A stretch of 64,000 nt of DNA from contig NZ_OZ034761.1 of the NCBI RefSeq assembly GCF_964028355.1, forward strand, positions 930,001 to 994,000, read 5' to 3'. A program made the position numbers and the translations under genes. Of the stretch, positions 1 through 8,831 are shown in pieces; position 1 is the first letter of the stretch; every line of letters begins with the position of its first letter. Source of the DNA: Wolbachia endosymbiont (group B) of Gerris lacustris (GTDB taxonomy: Bacteria; Pseudomonadota; Alphaproteobacteria; Rickettsiales; Anaplasmataceae). A model generated the notes under the pieces. The model was not told the origin of the DNA. It made no database searches and saw only the letters and a list, made by a program, of their open reading frames with translations.

Positions 1-580
1 GTTGGGAGTTCTAAATGACCTCAAAGAAAGAGGAGTAGAAGATATTTTAATTGCCTGCATTGATGGACTAAAAAGCTTTCCTACAGCTATAAATAGTGTA
101 TTTCCTAAAGCAGAAGTACAGCTATGTATAGTGCATCAGATAAGGAATTCACTGAAATATGTATCTAGCAAAGATGTAAAAGTTTTCATGAATGATTTGA
201 AAAAAATATATCGTGCTTCAAGTAAAGAAATCGCTGAGAATTATTTGCTTGAGCTGGAAGAAAAATGGAGTGAAAAATATCCCTTAGTTACAAAATCGTG
301 GCAAAACAATTGGGAAAATTTATCTAGTTATTTTAAGTATTCTGGGCCAGTTAGGAAGATGATTTACACCACCAATCCAATTGAGGGGTTGCATAGACAG
401 ATCAGAAAATTTACTAAAACTAAAGGTTCATTTACCAGTACAAATGCCTTGTACAAACAGGTATATTGTGCTATAAAAAAGGTAGAGCAAAAGTGGATTA
501 CTGCTTTGCCTAACTGGGCTTTAACTATGTCTCAACTTGATATCTTTTTTCCTGGCAGGTTAAAAATTGAGTTGAATTGA
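1..580 (+). CDS. IS256-family transposase, C-terminal part
   Basis: DDE transposase of the IS256/mutator family. The reading frame is already open at the left edge, so the gene starts outside the window. The first residues (GVLNDLKERG) match residues preceding the break in the 5' half copy at 30670-31393, so about 192 C-terminal residues are visible. They include the family-typical stretch IYTTNPIEGLHRQIRK, which carries the catalytic glutamate. The stop lies about 35 bp inside the right terminal repeat. The visible half looks intact; whether the whole gene is functional cannot be judged here. Confidence 0.85.
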   Translation, partial: LGVLNDLKERGVEDILIACIDGLKSFPTAINSVFPKAEVQLCIVHQIRNSLKYVSSKDVKVFMNDLKKIYRASSKEIAENYLLELEEKWSEKYPLVTKSWQNNWENLSSYFKYSGPVRKMIYTTNPIEGLHRQIRKFTKTKGSFTSTNALYKQVYCAIKKVEQKWITALPNWALTMSQLDIFFPGRLKIELN

Positions 581-615
581 AAATGCGGTTTGACACACTT
601 TTTTGAACGTTCCCC
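1..615 (+). mobile_element. IS256-family element, 3' part, cut by window start
   Basis: The right terminus reads GGTTTGACACAC...GTTCCCC (about 586-615). It is the inverted complement of the left end seen at 40129 and 31466 (GGGGAACGTTC...), so the terminal inverted repeat is about 30 bp. The outermost one or two C/G bases are ambiguous. The element sits inside an IS5-family copy, whose sequence resumes at about 616. Confidence 0.85.
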
Positions 616-829
616 TGACAGCCACTTTTTAGCACATAAAGTACACCGCAAAGTAACTCATATAAATCCAGTTTTCTTGGTTTTGTTTTTTTTCTACAGG
701 ATTCTAGATCTGGTAATATAATCTCAAATCTTTCCCGACTTATATCACTTGGGTATACACTCCTCATATATCCTAACTTATATACATTATCTCTTAGTTT
801 ATTCCTTTCTTGAGATCATGTACAGGTTC
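615..829 (-). mobile_element. IS5-family (ISWpi1-like) fragment
   Basis: On the minus strand this encodes the first ~50 residues of the transposase found intact at 3604-4466 (start MRSVYPSDIS) plus the terminal repeat GAACCTGTACATGATC. The IS256 element to the left interrupts it after the GCCAC/TGACAGCC point, so only the 5' ~215 bp survives. TAA follows at 830-832, consistent with the TNA target class of this element, but the other flank is lost. Confidence 0.85.
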
Positions 830-1440
830 TAACAGAGTCTCGTGGTAAGAAGGTATTAAAAGGGTTATTGCCAGAATATGATGGCATAGTTGTAAGCGAT
901 AGATACGCTGTATACAATTACTTCAATCGTGAAAATAGACAAATATGTTGGGCACATTTGGCAAGAGATTTTGAGAGATTTGTCCATAGTAAAAATGTTG
1001 AAGTGAGCAAAATTGGCCATGCACTAAAATCGCTCAGCAATAAGGTGTTTGTTGTAGATAAGGCAAAAAAACAAAATTTGATAGATAATTTGAGATTTTA
1101 TCGACTGATGAGAAAAATCCGGAAAAGGGTAAAACATTTTTTGCGTAAAATGACGAGGGTTGTAAATAGCACTCAAGCTTCAAGAATGGCCGCTAAGATG
1201 TTACGGTCTGAGGATATGATGTGGAAGTTTTTGAGAAAACCTGAAGTGATAGACACAACAAACAACCTTGCAGAACGGCAAATTAGACGCTACGTAATCT
1301 ATCGTAAAAACAGCTTTTTCACCTGGTCAGAGCGTGGAGAAAGGTTCGTGGAAAGAATGTTGTCGATATTTTTGACATCACGTCTGAATGGCCAGAACCC
1401 CTTTCAAAAATTACAGAATTTAGTTGCTACTCCTGCTTAA
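830..1440 (+). pseudogene. IS66-family transposase, C-terminal remnant
   Basis: About 200 residues of an IS66-type DDE transposase core and C-terminus. Visible features are VVSDRYAVYN (catalytic Asp), QICWAHLARDFERF and TTNNLAERQIRR (catalytic Glu), followed by the usual end SRLNGQNPFQKLQNL. The frame is open upstream through SRGKKVLKGLLPEYD and is cut off at the IS5 terminus (829), so the N-terminal half with the zinc finger and helix-turn-helix is missing. No IS66 accessory genes are present. Certainly non-functional as a transposase. Confidence 0.85.
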
Positions 1441-1492
1441 TATTAAGAGATCCGTGAACGGTTACATGTGTTAGAGTTATGAATCGAGGAAA

Positions 1493-2405
1493 CTATGAGG
1501 TCCTTTCTGCCTGTAACTGCTTGATTTCATCAGGAGGAAGACCTGTAGTTTGTGATATGATGTCAATAGAAATACCAGCCTTAAGTAGGTTTTTAGCCAC
1601 TTCAATTTCTCTTTCTTTTCTGCCTTTTTCATGGCCGATGAGGATGCCTCTTTCATGACCTAATCTAAGACCCTCATCAAATTTTTCAGCAAAAGCAGCA
1701 ATCTCATCCATTATACGTTTTTTCCTTTGCTCATATGCTAGTAATTCTTCTTCTGACCAATTAAACTTATTCATCTCTTCATAAGCTCGTTTTATTATTA
1801 CGTCACTACCAACTATCTTATCTAGATCCTCTTCCCTTGTTTCTCCTGCATAGCGAAAAAAGTAACACCATTTTTCTACTATATTTTCTAGTTGGTCTTC
1901 TTTTGTCTTTGTAAATTTTGGCAGTTCTATGAATACGAAGTAAAAATCCTTTAAGTCGTGTTTAAAGCTATTTTGATCTAAAATGACATGATTAGATTTA
2001 TACTCAGCTTTATCTGGAAAAATAATACAATCAGCAACGGCTATGAAGATAATTTCCTTGAGATTATGATAATTATCACCTTGATCTGCTTGACTTGAGT
2101 AGGCTTTGGCAGCATAATATTGAGCACGCTTTTCGAAGCCTTTGGTCTTAGTGAACTGCACTTCTATAATATATCTTGAACCTTGAGAGTCTTTACAAAG
2201 AACATCGACAATACTCTGCTTTTTAGCGGCAATTTCAGGGTCTAAAATGGTAGATAAGAATTCAACATCGTGAATAGCAGCTAAACCAGTAAAGCCTAAA
2301 ATATCGTTCAAGAAATGAATGAGGATATCTTTATTCTTTTCAGTACCAAATATTCTTTTAAAGGCAATAATCATTGCGCGCATCAAGAAATTTAGATAAA
2401 GCCAT
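1493..2405 (-). pseudogene. Rpn-family PD-(D/E)XK nuclease/transposase, frameshifted
   Basis: Member of the Rpn / PDDEXK_2 family of recombination-promoting nucleases, abundant in Wolbachia. The core AFKRIFGTEKNKDILIHFLN and the nuclease motif region DVLCKDSQGSRYIIEVQ (D...ExQ) are intact, and the C-terminal tail is Gly/Arg/Glu-rich with repeated LGHERG-like units. The natural start is ATG at 2405 (MALSKFLDARNDY), but this frame runs into a stop. The core is one frame away, so there is a single-base frameshift near 2361-2366. A longer in-frame upstream extension to 2485 exists but begins with sequence unlike the family. Confidence 0.75.
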
Positions 2406-2512
2406 AAGAAATTAACAAGAAAAGCATTAATAATTATACACAATTGTGAAGAAATATTCAATCCTTTTCTGTGCCCTTTTATCAACCTTTTACCTTATAC
2501 CAACTCTCATTA

Positions 2513-3088
2513 TTAATGAACCAAATAAGAAGCATTGCAGAGTTGTTTAACCGTGGAAGGGGAAAGAGAGGTAATAAATTTACACAAAGCGCTCTCAAGC
2601 AGAACAATTGTATCGTAGATTTTATTGCGCAAAATGTTCTGTTTTATATATAACCAAAACCTCTCAACAGGATTGAGGTCAGGTGAGTATGGTGGTAGGT
2701 ATATAATTTCGATATTTTTAGGTATCTTTAAACTTTTTGACTTATGCCAACTAGCGCAATCCATCACGAGAAAAGCCTTTCGTATTCCTAAATATTGCGA
2801 CATCTGTTCAAGGAATATATTTATACAAGCAGTGTTGACGTTTGGTGCAAATAAGCTAAAATTCTCTCCATTTCTGGGATTAACTGCACTATAGAGATAA
2901 AAATTTTCCCTACCTAATTTTACCTTAACCTGTGTCCTACTGCCTTTTTTAAACCACCCATGTCCAACTTTTGAATGTGTACCAAACCGTGATTCATCGA
3001 AGAAAAATAGCTCTTTTTCAGAATGCATGACAATAGTTTCATTGAGGTTTTTTTTTAAACTCCTCTTGCTTATTTTTATCCTGTCCAC
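2513..3088 (-). CDS. IS630 transposase OrfB, DDE domain (copy A)
   Basis: Catalytic half with the three acidic regions of IS630/Tc1-mariner transposases: FFFDESRFG, FLVMDCASWH and YSPDLNPVERFW. It overlaps OrfA and lies in the +1 frame. Translation is probably from a fused product made by slippage rather than from the GTG at the 5' end. Confidence 0.9.
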   Translation of the reverse strand: MDRIKISKRSLKKNLNETIVMHSEKELFFFDESRFGTHSKVGHGWFKKGSRTQVKVKLGRENFYLYSAVNPRNGENFSLFAPNVNTACINIFLEQMSQYLGIRKAFLVMDCASWHKSKSLKIPKNIEIIYLPPYSPDLNPVERFWLYIKQNILRNKIYDTIVLLESALCKFITSLSPSTVKQLCNASYLVH

Positions 3089-3518
3089 TATGAACTGGTC
3101 TTGGTGTGATATATGAGAATTTCATTCTTTGCATATTACGATGTATTGTGGATTTGCTGATATTCAAACCAAATCTTTCTTGGATTCTTATTCTCATTTC
3201 TCTAATAGTAATATTGGGGTTTTCCTCCATCCACACCTCAATTTGTTCAAGTTGACTTTGGTTCAATATAGTTTTTCTACGGCATTGAGGTGGAGAAAAT
3301 AATTTTTCTTCTCTTCCAAATTTTATGTGCTTTATCCATGTAGTAATTGCCTTTCTCGAAATGCAACATATTTTTGCTACAGCTGTTATACTGTGCTTTT
3401 TTGCTGCAATTACAGCATTTAGTTTTTTTGCAACATACGCATTATTTCTTACTTTCTTCAGCATCTCTTTTGCTGATTCCACCACTTTTTCATCCAATAA
3501 TTTTGATCTTAATGCCAT
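3039..3518 (-). CDS. IS630 transposase OrfA (copy A)
   Basis: 159 residues with two helix-turn-helix segments (around 40-65 and 95-130: SITAVAKICCISRKAITTWI and NITIREMRIRI). This is the DNA-binding half of the transposase. It ends in FKKKPQ, where the A9 run allows slippage into OrfB. Variant of the QCRRK / WMEEN type. Confidence 0.9.
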   Translation of the reverse strand: MALRSKLLDEKVVESAKEMLKKVRNNAYVAKKLNAVIAAKKHSITAVAKICCISRKAITTWIKHIKFGREEKLFSPPQCRRKTILNQSQLEQIEVWMEENPNITIREMRIRIQERFGLNISKSTIHRNMQRMKFSYITPRPVHSGQDKNKQEEFKKKPQ

Positions 3519-3603
3519 CTAAACCTCGCTATTTTACTTACTCCAGTATGGCTTTTTTTCCATTATTGTCTATTCGTTGCTTGTATAGCGGGAATTGGTA
3601 TTA

Positions 3604-4466
3604 GAACCTGTACATGATCTCAAGAAAGGAATAAACTAAGAGATAATGTATATAAGTTAGGATATATGAGGAGTGTATACCCAAGTGATATAAGTCGGGA
3701 AAGATTTGAGATTATATTACCAGATCTAGAATCCTGTAGAAAAAAAACAAAACCAAGAAAACTGGATTTATATGAGTTATTTTGCGGTGTACTTTATGTG
3801 CTAAAAAGTGGCTGTCAGTGGCGAATGCTACCAAAAGAGTTTCCAAAATGGCGCAATTGTTACGATTACTTCAAGAGATGGAGTAAAAAACCGAATGAAG
3901 ATAGAGAAAGTGTTCTAGAAATTGTCTTAAAAAAAATTAGTTGGAGAGGTTCGTTTCAACAGTGGTCGGAATACAAAAACAAGCTTCTGCATCATTGATG
4001 CTCAAAGTGTAAAAAGCACCGATATTGCTGAAGAAAAAGGTTATGATGCCGGCAAGAAAATTTCAGGAATAAAGCGTCATATTGCAGTAGATACGCAAGG
4101 TTTGCCACATGCAATTTATATTACTACAGCTAATATCGGAGATCGTACTGCTGCTGTAGAGATGATTTGTAACGCAAGAAAAAATCTTTCCGAAGTTCAA
4201 AATATACTAGTTGATGCAGGTTATACAGGAGAAAATTTTGCAACTCAAATAAAAACGACTATTGGTGCAACCGTTGAAGTAATAAAACGAAGTGAATTAC
4301 ATACCTTTGTTGTATTGCCAAAAAGGTGGGTTGTAGAGCGTTCTTTTGCTTGGCTGGAAAAGTGTAGACGGTTATGGAAAAATTGCGAGCGTAAACTCAA
4401 TACTAGCCTACAAATGGTCGTTCTAGCTTTTACTGCCTTGCTCCTCAAAAGATTATGAACAGGCTC
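3604..4466 (+). mobile_element. IS5-family (ISWpi1-like) element, complete
   Basis: Length 863 bp with terminal repeats GAACCTGTACATGATC (left) and GATTATGAACAGGCTC (right), and a 3-bp TTA target duplication at 3601-3603 and 4467-4469. The element lies inside the 5' part of the membrane-protein gene that resumes at 4467. The resemblance to ISWpi1, an IS5-family element of Wolbachia with a frameshifted transposase, is from memory of the family. Confidence 0.9.
3666..4458 (+). CDS. IS5-family transposase, two frames joined at A8
   Basis: The first frame (3666-3998) carries the N-terminal domain (MRSVYPSDIS ... SGCQWRMLPKEFPKW). The DDE part (IIDAQSVKSTD, LVDAGYTGENF, RWVVERSFAWLEKCRRL) lies in the +1 frame and is open from 3931 to 4458. 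The only overlap that joins them cleanly is the A8 run at 3929-3936 (VLKK then LVGEVRFNSG), which fits programmed frameshifting or transcriptional slippage. The same arrangement occurs in the copy at 20325-21187. Confidence 0.85.
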
Positions 4467-4879
4467 TTAGAGATGAGCTTGAAAGAACAAAAACTCAACT
4501 TAGAAAAAAAGAGCAAGAGTTGGGTAGGGTTGTAAGTGAAAGAAACACTAACAAAATTTCACAGTTAGAAAGGAATTTTAGGCAAGAGAGATCAGAACTT
4601 CAAGCTCAAAATCAAGACTTAAAGAACAAAAACAGAAAACTTTCAGAAGCAAACATTTATAATAGAAGGCAAAGTAACTATTCCTCTGCCTCTTTTGTGT
4701 TATCTGGAGCGTTTGCTGTTGGTTCATGTTTAACAGTATCGAATTTAGAAATATGTATTTCACTTGCTGTAGCTGCATCTGTTTGCATTGCAATTGGGTG
4801 CTACTGTTCATATAAAGCAAGTTCAATACTGAGTGATGTGACAAGCACTGAATTTGGTAATGTTATCAGTTTAAGATAG
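4467..4879 (+). pseudogene. Coiled-coil protein with C-terminal membrane hairpin, 5' truncated by IS5
   Basis: The frame is open from the IS5 junction (RDELERTKTQLRKKEQE...) so the N-terminus has been separated or lost. About 75 residues of charged coiled coil are followed by two hydrophobic segments (SASFVLSGAFAVGSCL and CISLAVAASVCIAIGCY) and a short tail. The hairpin is clearly related to that at 31467-31658 (shared CISLAV and GCYCSYKA), and the architecture matches the gene at 44567-45223. Function unknown. Confidence 0.65.
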
Positions 4880-5021
4880 AGTTAAGGTTTTTACTTCTTC
4901 TCTAAACTCTACTGAAAGTTTTATACATCCTGAAAATACCTTGATAATTCGAGTGAATGTGAACCTGAGTGGTTTCAAGACTTAAATAGTTGTTGTAAAC
5001 TTGCTTTTATTATCTTTTAGT

Positions 5022-6443
5022 TTAAGAAATTAAAAATTTAACGATTAGAGTTATAATTACAGACCACAATAAAAAATAGACTTTTCCATTTGATCTATTT
5101 TTAACTTGTAATTTTTTATCAGCTATTAGGTTTAATTTTTCTATAAGGCTAAATATTCCCTGAATTGCTTTTATGGGATAAGAGCTTTTAATTTTTTCCC
5201 TATACCCTATTTTACTTTCATGTTGATTGTTTATCCATGTTTCAACTACTTTCCACATATTGATTTCTGGATAGACTTTCCTACATGTTCCTTCTAATAA
5301 AATCATAGTTTTCTGCAGCAATAACAATTGTGTTTGAACTTTCATATCAAAATCACCAGTTATTTTTAGTAGCTGAGTAAGTAATCGAGCAAATGAAATC
5401 TTCTGTATAGGCTGTCCAACAATGGGTTCACCTATTGCTCTGCAAGCTGTAACAAAATTTCTATGCTGTGATGGAACATAACCGGCTCTAAAGTGCATTT
5501 TTGCAACGTGATCATAATCCCTATTTAAAAAGCCTTTGAGTATCTCTATAACGTAATAGCATGTCTCACGATCTATTCTACCCATGATTCCACAATCCAG
5601 GGCAATAATATTGTTATTACTATCGATCATTAAATTTCCAGGATGCATATCAGCATGAAAAAAACAATCCCTATACACCTGATTACAAAACGATTCTATA
5701 AGATTGATAGCTATTTGCTTACGATTATTTAGCTTTTCAACTTCGTATATTGGTATAGCTTCCATCCATTCTAGTGTTAAAACCTTTTTTGAAGTTCTAT
5801 TCCAATCTACTTCAGGTACGTAAAAACCTCTGTCATGTTTGGTATTTTTCTTCAGTTCCGAAGAGTGGGCAGCTTCAAAACGTAGATCTAACTCTAGTCG
5901 ACAAATTTCAGCAAAAGTTTTGACTAACTCAACTGGCTTCAATCTTTTTGATTGTTCACTAAATTTTTCTGCAATTTCTGCCAGCCAAGAAAGCATCTTT
6001 ATATCTCTTAAGAATATTTTTTCAATATTTGGCCTTAAAACCTTTACAGCAACTTCCTTACCTTCAGTTGTAACCGCTTTATGCACCTGAGAAATTGATG
6101 CTGCTGCAATTGGCTTTTCAGAAAAGCTTGAAAAAATGTCACTTAATTTACAATTAAACTCACTTTCTATAGTTTTAACTGCTATTTTATATGAAAATGA
6201 TGGCAATCTATCACATATCAATAGCAAGTTATTTGTTATGTCCTCATTTAAAATATCAGTGCGTGATGAAATGGATTGCCCAAATTTAATGAACACCGGA
6301 CCTAATCTTTCAAGAGCACGCTTTAGTTTATGACCTTGTATTTTATTTATTGATTTTTTTGATGGTGGAAGTAAATAAGGTAACACATTGTAGCGTGTTA
6401 GCACTGTAGTTATTTGCAGAAGACGTAGAATATTTTGAATCAT
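5022..6443 (-). CDS. ubiB: UbiB/AarF-type atypical kinase
   Basis: 473 residues of the ABC1/ADCK/UbiB protein-kinase-like family, needed for ubiquinone biosynthesis at the inner membrane. The hallmark KxGQ motif (KFGQ, residues 53-56), the alanine-rich nucleotide loop (AAASISQV, 113-120), the conserved lysine in VAVKVLRP (134), the catalytic loop HADMHPGN (263-270) and the metal-binding LDCG (282-285) are all present. The last ~22 residues form a membrane segment, as usual in UbiB. Its start overlaps the znuC stop by 4 bp, so the two are probably co-transcribed. Confidence 0.9.
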   Translation of the reverse strand: MIQNILRLLQITTVLTRYNVLPYLLPPSKKSINKIQGHKLKRALERLGPVFIKFGQSISSRTDILNEDITNNLLLICDRLPSFSYKIAVKTIESEFNCKLSDIFSSFSEKPIAAASISQVHKAVTTEGKEVAVKVLRPNIEKIFLRDIKMLSWLAEIAEKFSEQSKRLKPVELVKTFAEICRLELDLRFEAAHSSELKKNTKHDRGFYVPEVDWNRTSKKVLTLEWMEAIPIYEVEKLNNRKQIAINLIESFCNQVYRDCFFHADMHPGNLMIDSNNNIIALDCGIMGRIDRETCYYVIEILKGFLNRDYDHVAKMHFRAGYVPSQHRNFVTACRAIGEPIVGQPIQKISFARLLTQLLKITGDFDMKVQTQLLLLQKTMILLEGTCRKVYPEINMWKVVETWINNQHESKIGYREKIKSSYPIKAIQGIFSLIEKLNLIADKKLQVKNRSNGKVYFLLWSVIITLIVKFLIS

Positions 6444-7171
6444 TTCGCTGCGTAACTGCCAAATATTTCATTTATCTCCATAATTTCATCAGGTTTACCT
6501 TGATAATAGATAGTATTATTTATGCAAATTATGTAATCTGAGGATGGTAGAGCAGAGTTAAGGTCATGAGAAGTCATGAGAATCGACACTGATCGTTCTT
6601 CTGCGATTTTATTTATAATATCATAAAATTTAGCTCGTGCGTTAATATCCATTGCACTGACTGGCTCATCTAAAATGATCAAATCAGATTCTGAAATTAA
6701 ACAGCGTGCAAGCAGCAGTAATTGTGTTTGTCCTGCAGAGATTTCTAATACTTGATTTTTTAGAATGTTACCGATACCAACCAATTCTATTGCTTCTGTA
6801 ACAATGGGTTGATTTTTCTTCAATTTCTTCGAGGAGCTATTGAAAAGGAAAGACTCAACTGTTATTGGCATCAAATTACCAATACTAAAATTTTGTGGCA
6901 TATAGCTAATTTTTATATTGTCAGCGAATACAATACTGCCAATAAAACCTTTATTTATACCAGCAACTGCTTTCACTAAAGAGGTTTTACCTCCGCCATT
7001 TGGACCAAGTATTGTAACTATATCTCCTCTTTGTACTGATATGTTGATATTATCAAGAACTTTTTTATTACCGTATGAAAGAGTAAGGTTTTCTATTTTT
7101 AGAATGCAGTTATTGACACTACTTAATTTTTTGGCAAAAATTGACTTCTTCTCAACATTTATATGAGACAT
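6440..7171 (-). CDS. znuC: Zinc ABC transporter ATP-binding protein
   Basis: 243 residues. Walker A is GPNGGGKTS (56-64), the signature is EISAGQTQ (143-150) with SAGQ replacing the usual SGGQ, and Walker B is LIILDEP (164-170), followed by the H-loop TSHD. The divergent neighbour is a zinc-binding lipoprotein-like ZnuA, which supports zinc rather than another substrate. The permease ZnuB is not in this window. The ATG overlaps the 5' end of znuA by 9 bp on the opposite strand. Confidence 0.88.
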   Translation of the reverse strand: MSHINVEKKSIFAKKLSSVNNCILKIENLTLSYGNKKVLDNINISVQRGDIVTILGPNGGGKTSLVKAVAGINKGFIGSIVFADNIKISYMPQNFSIGNLMPITVESFLFNSSSKKLKKNQPIVTEAIELVGIGNILKNQVLEISAGQTQLLLLARCLISESDLIILDEPVSAMDINARAKFYDIINKIAEERSVSILMTSHDLNSALPSSDYIICINNTIYYQGKPDEIMEINEIFGSYAAK

Positions 7172-8038
7172 TTACTGTTTTTTTTTCTATTACTTTCATT
7201 TACATTATACTACAATAGTGCCTTTTCATCCAATTTAAAAATTGTAGCTACAATCAAACCTATACACTCACTTGTAGCTTCTGTTACAGATGGAATTTCA
7301 AAGCCAGAACTACTAATGTACGAAGTAGTGTCTGAACATAACTACATGCTCAGGCCTTCAGACGCAAGTAAATTAGAATCTAGTAATATTATATTTTATA
7401 TCGATGATTCTTTGGAAACATTCATTAAAACTTTTGCTAAAGAAAATAAGAAGTTAATACCGCTATCAAGTGCAATCGATCTACTTCCTGCTCGACCACA
7501 TTCATTTTCTAGTCACATTCAAGATGAAAAAGATTTGCATATTTGGCTGAGTCCTGAAAATGCAAAAAGTATGATACTTTCTATCAGTGCAACATTATCT
7601 AATATAGATAAAGAAAATGCCTATCGATACAATACTAACGCAGAGGAGGCTATAAGAAAGATAGACCAAGAAGTAGAAAAAATTACGAAAGAATTGGATG
7701 AGTTAAAAAATCAAAAATACATAGTTACTCACGATGCTTATCAATATTTCGAAAAATATTTTGATTTAAGTTACCCAAGCGCCATTCTTTCTATAGAAGA
7801 AGATTCTTACATAGGTATGAAGAGTTTAATGAAATTAAAAAAGGTAATGAAAGAGGAAAACGTTAAATGTATTGTTTCTCATTCACGAGAGGATAGCATA
7901 AAGCCTAATGTCTTTTCTAGTGACGTAAAAATGGTGATTCTTGATCCTATTGGATCAGATGTAGAGCCTGGAAAGGATGCATATCTAGATATAATCAGCA
8001 GCATTGCACAAAATTTCAAGTCTTGTTTCACTGAGTAA
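7163..8038 (+). CDS. znuA: Zinc ABC transporter substrate-binding protein
   Basis: 291 residues of the cluster A-I metal-binding family. A signal peptide is apparent (MRHLLFFFLLLSF..., cleavage near residue 22). Metal-site regions of ZnuA are recognisable: SEHNYMLRPSD, LHIWLSPENA and VTHDAYQYFEKYF, each with a histidine. The C-terminus ends in the family-typical EPGKDAYLDIISS. The long His/Asp-rich loop of enterobacterial ZnuA is absent. Transcribed divergently from znuC with overlapping starts. Confidence 0.85.
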   Translation: MRHLLFFFLLLSFTLYYNSAFSSNLKIVATIKPIHSLVASVTDGISKPELLMYEVVSEHNYMLRPSDASKLESSNIIFYIDDSLETFIKTFAKENKKLIPLSSAIDLLPARPHSFSSHIQDEKDLHIWLSPENAKSMILSISATLSNIDKENAYRYNTNAEEAIRKIDQEVEKITKELDELKNQKYIVTHDAYQYFEKYFDLSYPSAILSIEEDSYIGMKSLMKLKKVMKEENVKCIVSHSREDSIKPNVFSSDVKMVILDPIGSDVEPGKDAYLDIISSIAQNFKSCFTE

Positions 8039-8482
8039 TGAGTTCTTTTATCTATTCAGATAGCATTGCAAACTTAGTGCTTTCTATTCCAATCACAACT
8101 ATACCGACATTATCTACCAGAAGTATATCATCCCAGTCTGGGATTCAGTTAAGTTGGTAAGCATAAAAATATTATGTTAGAGCGCAACGTTCTTGATGAG
8201 ATTACGGCAAGCCAGTGTCAGCTATTTGAATGACACTAATCCTTGCTCTACTGGATCTATATTTTTTCCTAGATCCCAGTGCCGAGCACCGGGATAACAC
8301 CGTCTGCTTGATTTTTATCTACTAATATGTGATAATGTAGGCTTCAGAGCGTTTTCTGTGTTTTGTACTTTATGTTATTGATTATTCAACAACCTTTATT
8401 AATTTCAGTTTCTCTTGCCTTAATATTGCTTAGCTCTATCGTTATAGTGTAACTTGGTTATAAATTGTATATAACAATAAAC
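8039..8482. other. Intergenic region with decayed palindromic repeats
   Basis: No convincing gene. Between about 8126 and 8312 there are eroded copies of the palindromic repeat seen elsewhere in the window (ATCATCCCAGTCTGGGAT, CCTAGATCCCAGTGCC, GAGCACCGGGATAACACC). The rest is AT-rich sequence with no feature I can support. Confidence 0.5.
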
Positions 8483-8683
8483 TTACTTTAATTTTTCTTC
8501 TTTGAATAATACGTGTCTTCTGACGACTGGGTCATACTTCCTAAACTCGAGCTTCTTGGGAAGGTTCTTAGGATTACGTTTTTTTACACAAAAATAGCCT
8601 GTTAGTTTCTCTTCTCCAGTTTTTGTTGTTTTAGTTGCAGTGCTAACTAGCTTGACAAGCAAAGAAGCATTTTTTTTCGCCAT
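8483..8683 (-). CDS. rpmG: 50S ribosomal protein L33
   Basis: 66 residues starting [16 protein letters not shown], with the bL33 core [13 protein letters not shown] and [16 protein letters not shown]. The start at 8683 is chosen because upstream in-frame codons (to 8731) do not resemble L33. Only the first of the zinc-type cysteines is evident, so this is a non-zinc form. Confidence 0.93.
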   Translation of the reverse strand: MAKKNASLLVKLVSTATKTTKTGEEKLTGYFCVKKRNPKNLPKKLEFRKYDPVVRRHVLFKEEKLK

Positions 8684-8831
8684 AATTGTAGTGATATAAT
8701 AAATTCTATGCAAGTTTATTACGCAAAACACTGAAAGTCAACCCAATAATGCAGATCGCAAAATTCTTGACAATCAATAATATATTAAGTAGTATAAAAA
8801 CATTTCAGAATGAAAAGCAGACGGTAAATAA

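Larger units (their letters stand above)
2498..3600 (-). mobile_element. IS630-family element, copy A (complete)
   Basis: Length 1103 bp. The ends are TACCAACTCTC (2498) and GGGAATTGGTA (3600), imperfect inverted repeats. TTA flanks both sides (2495-2497 and 3601-3603). The element carries two overlapping frames, OrfA (helix-turn-helix) and OrfB (DDE), joined at an A9 run. The right-hand TTA is also the left target duplication of the adjoining IS5 copy, so the two elements abut with no spare base. Confidence 0.93.

Noticed and set aside
2625..2894. 89-residue frames antisense to OrfB (MRKMFCFIYNQN...)
   Set aside because: Complement of the DDE domain coding sequence in every copy; no independent evidence of coding.
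3325..3522. Repeated 65- to 97-residue hydrophobic frames antisense to IS630 OrfA (MCFIHVVIAFLEMQ..., MPFSKCNIFLLQ...)
   Set aside because: They recur only because the IS recurs, lie opposite a clear helix-turn-helix gene and show no ribosome-binding site; they are shadows of OrfA.
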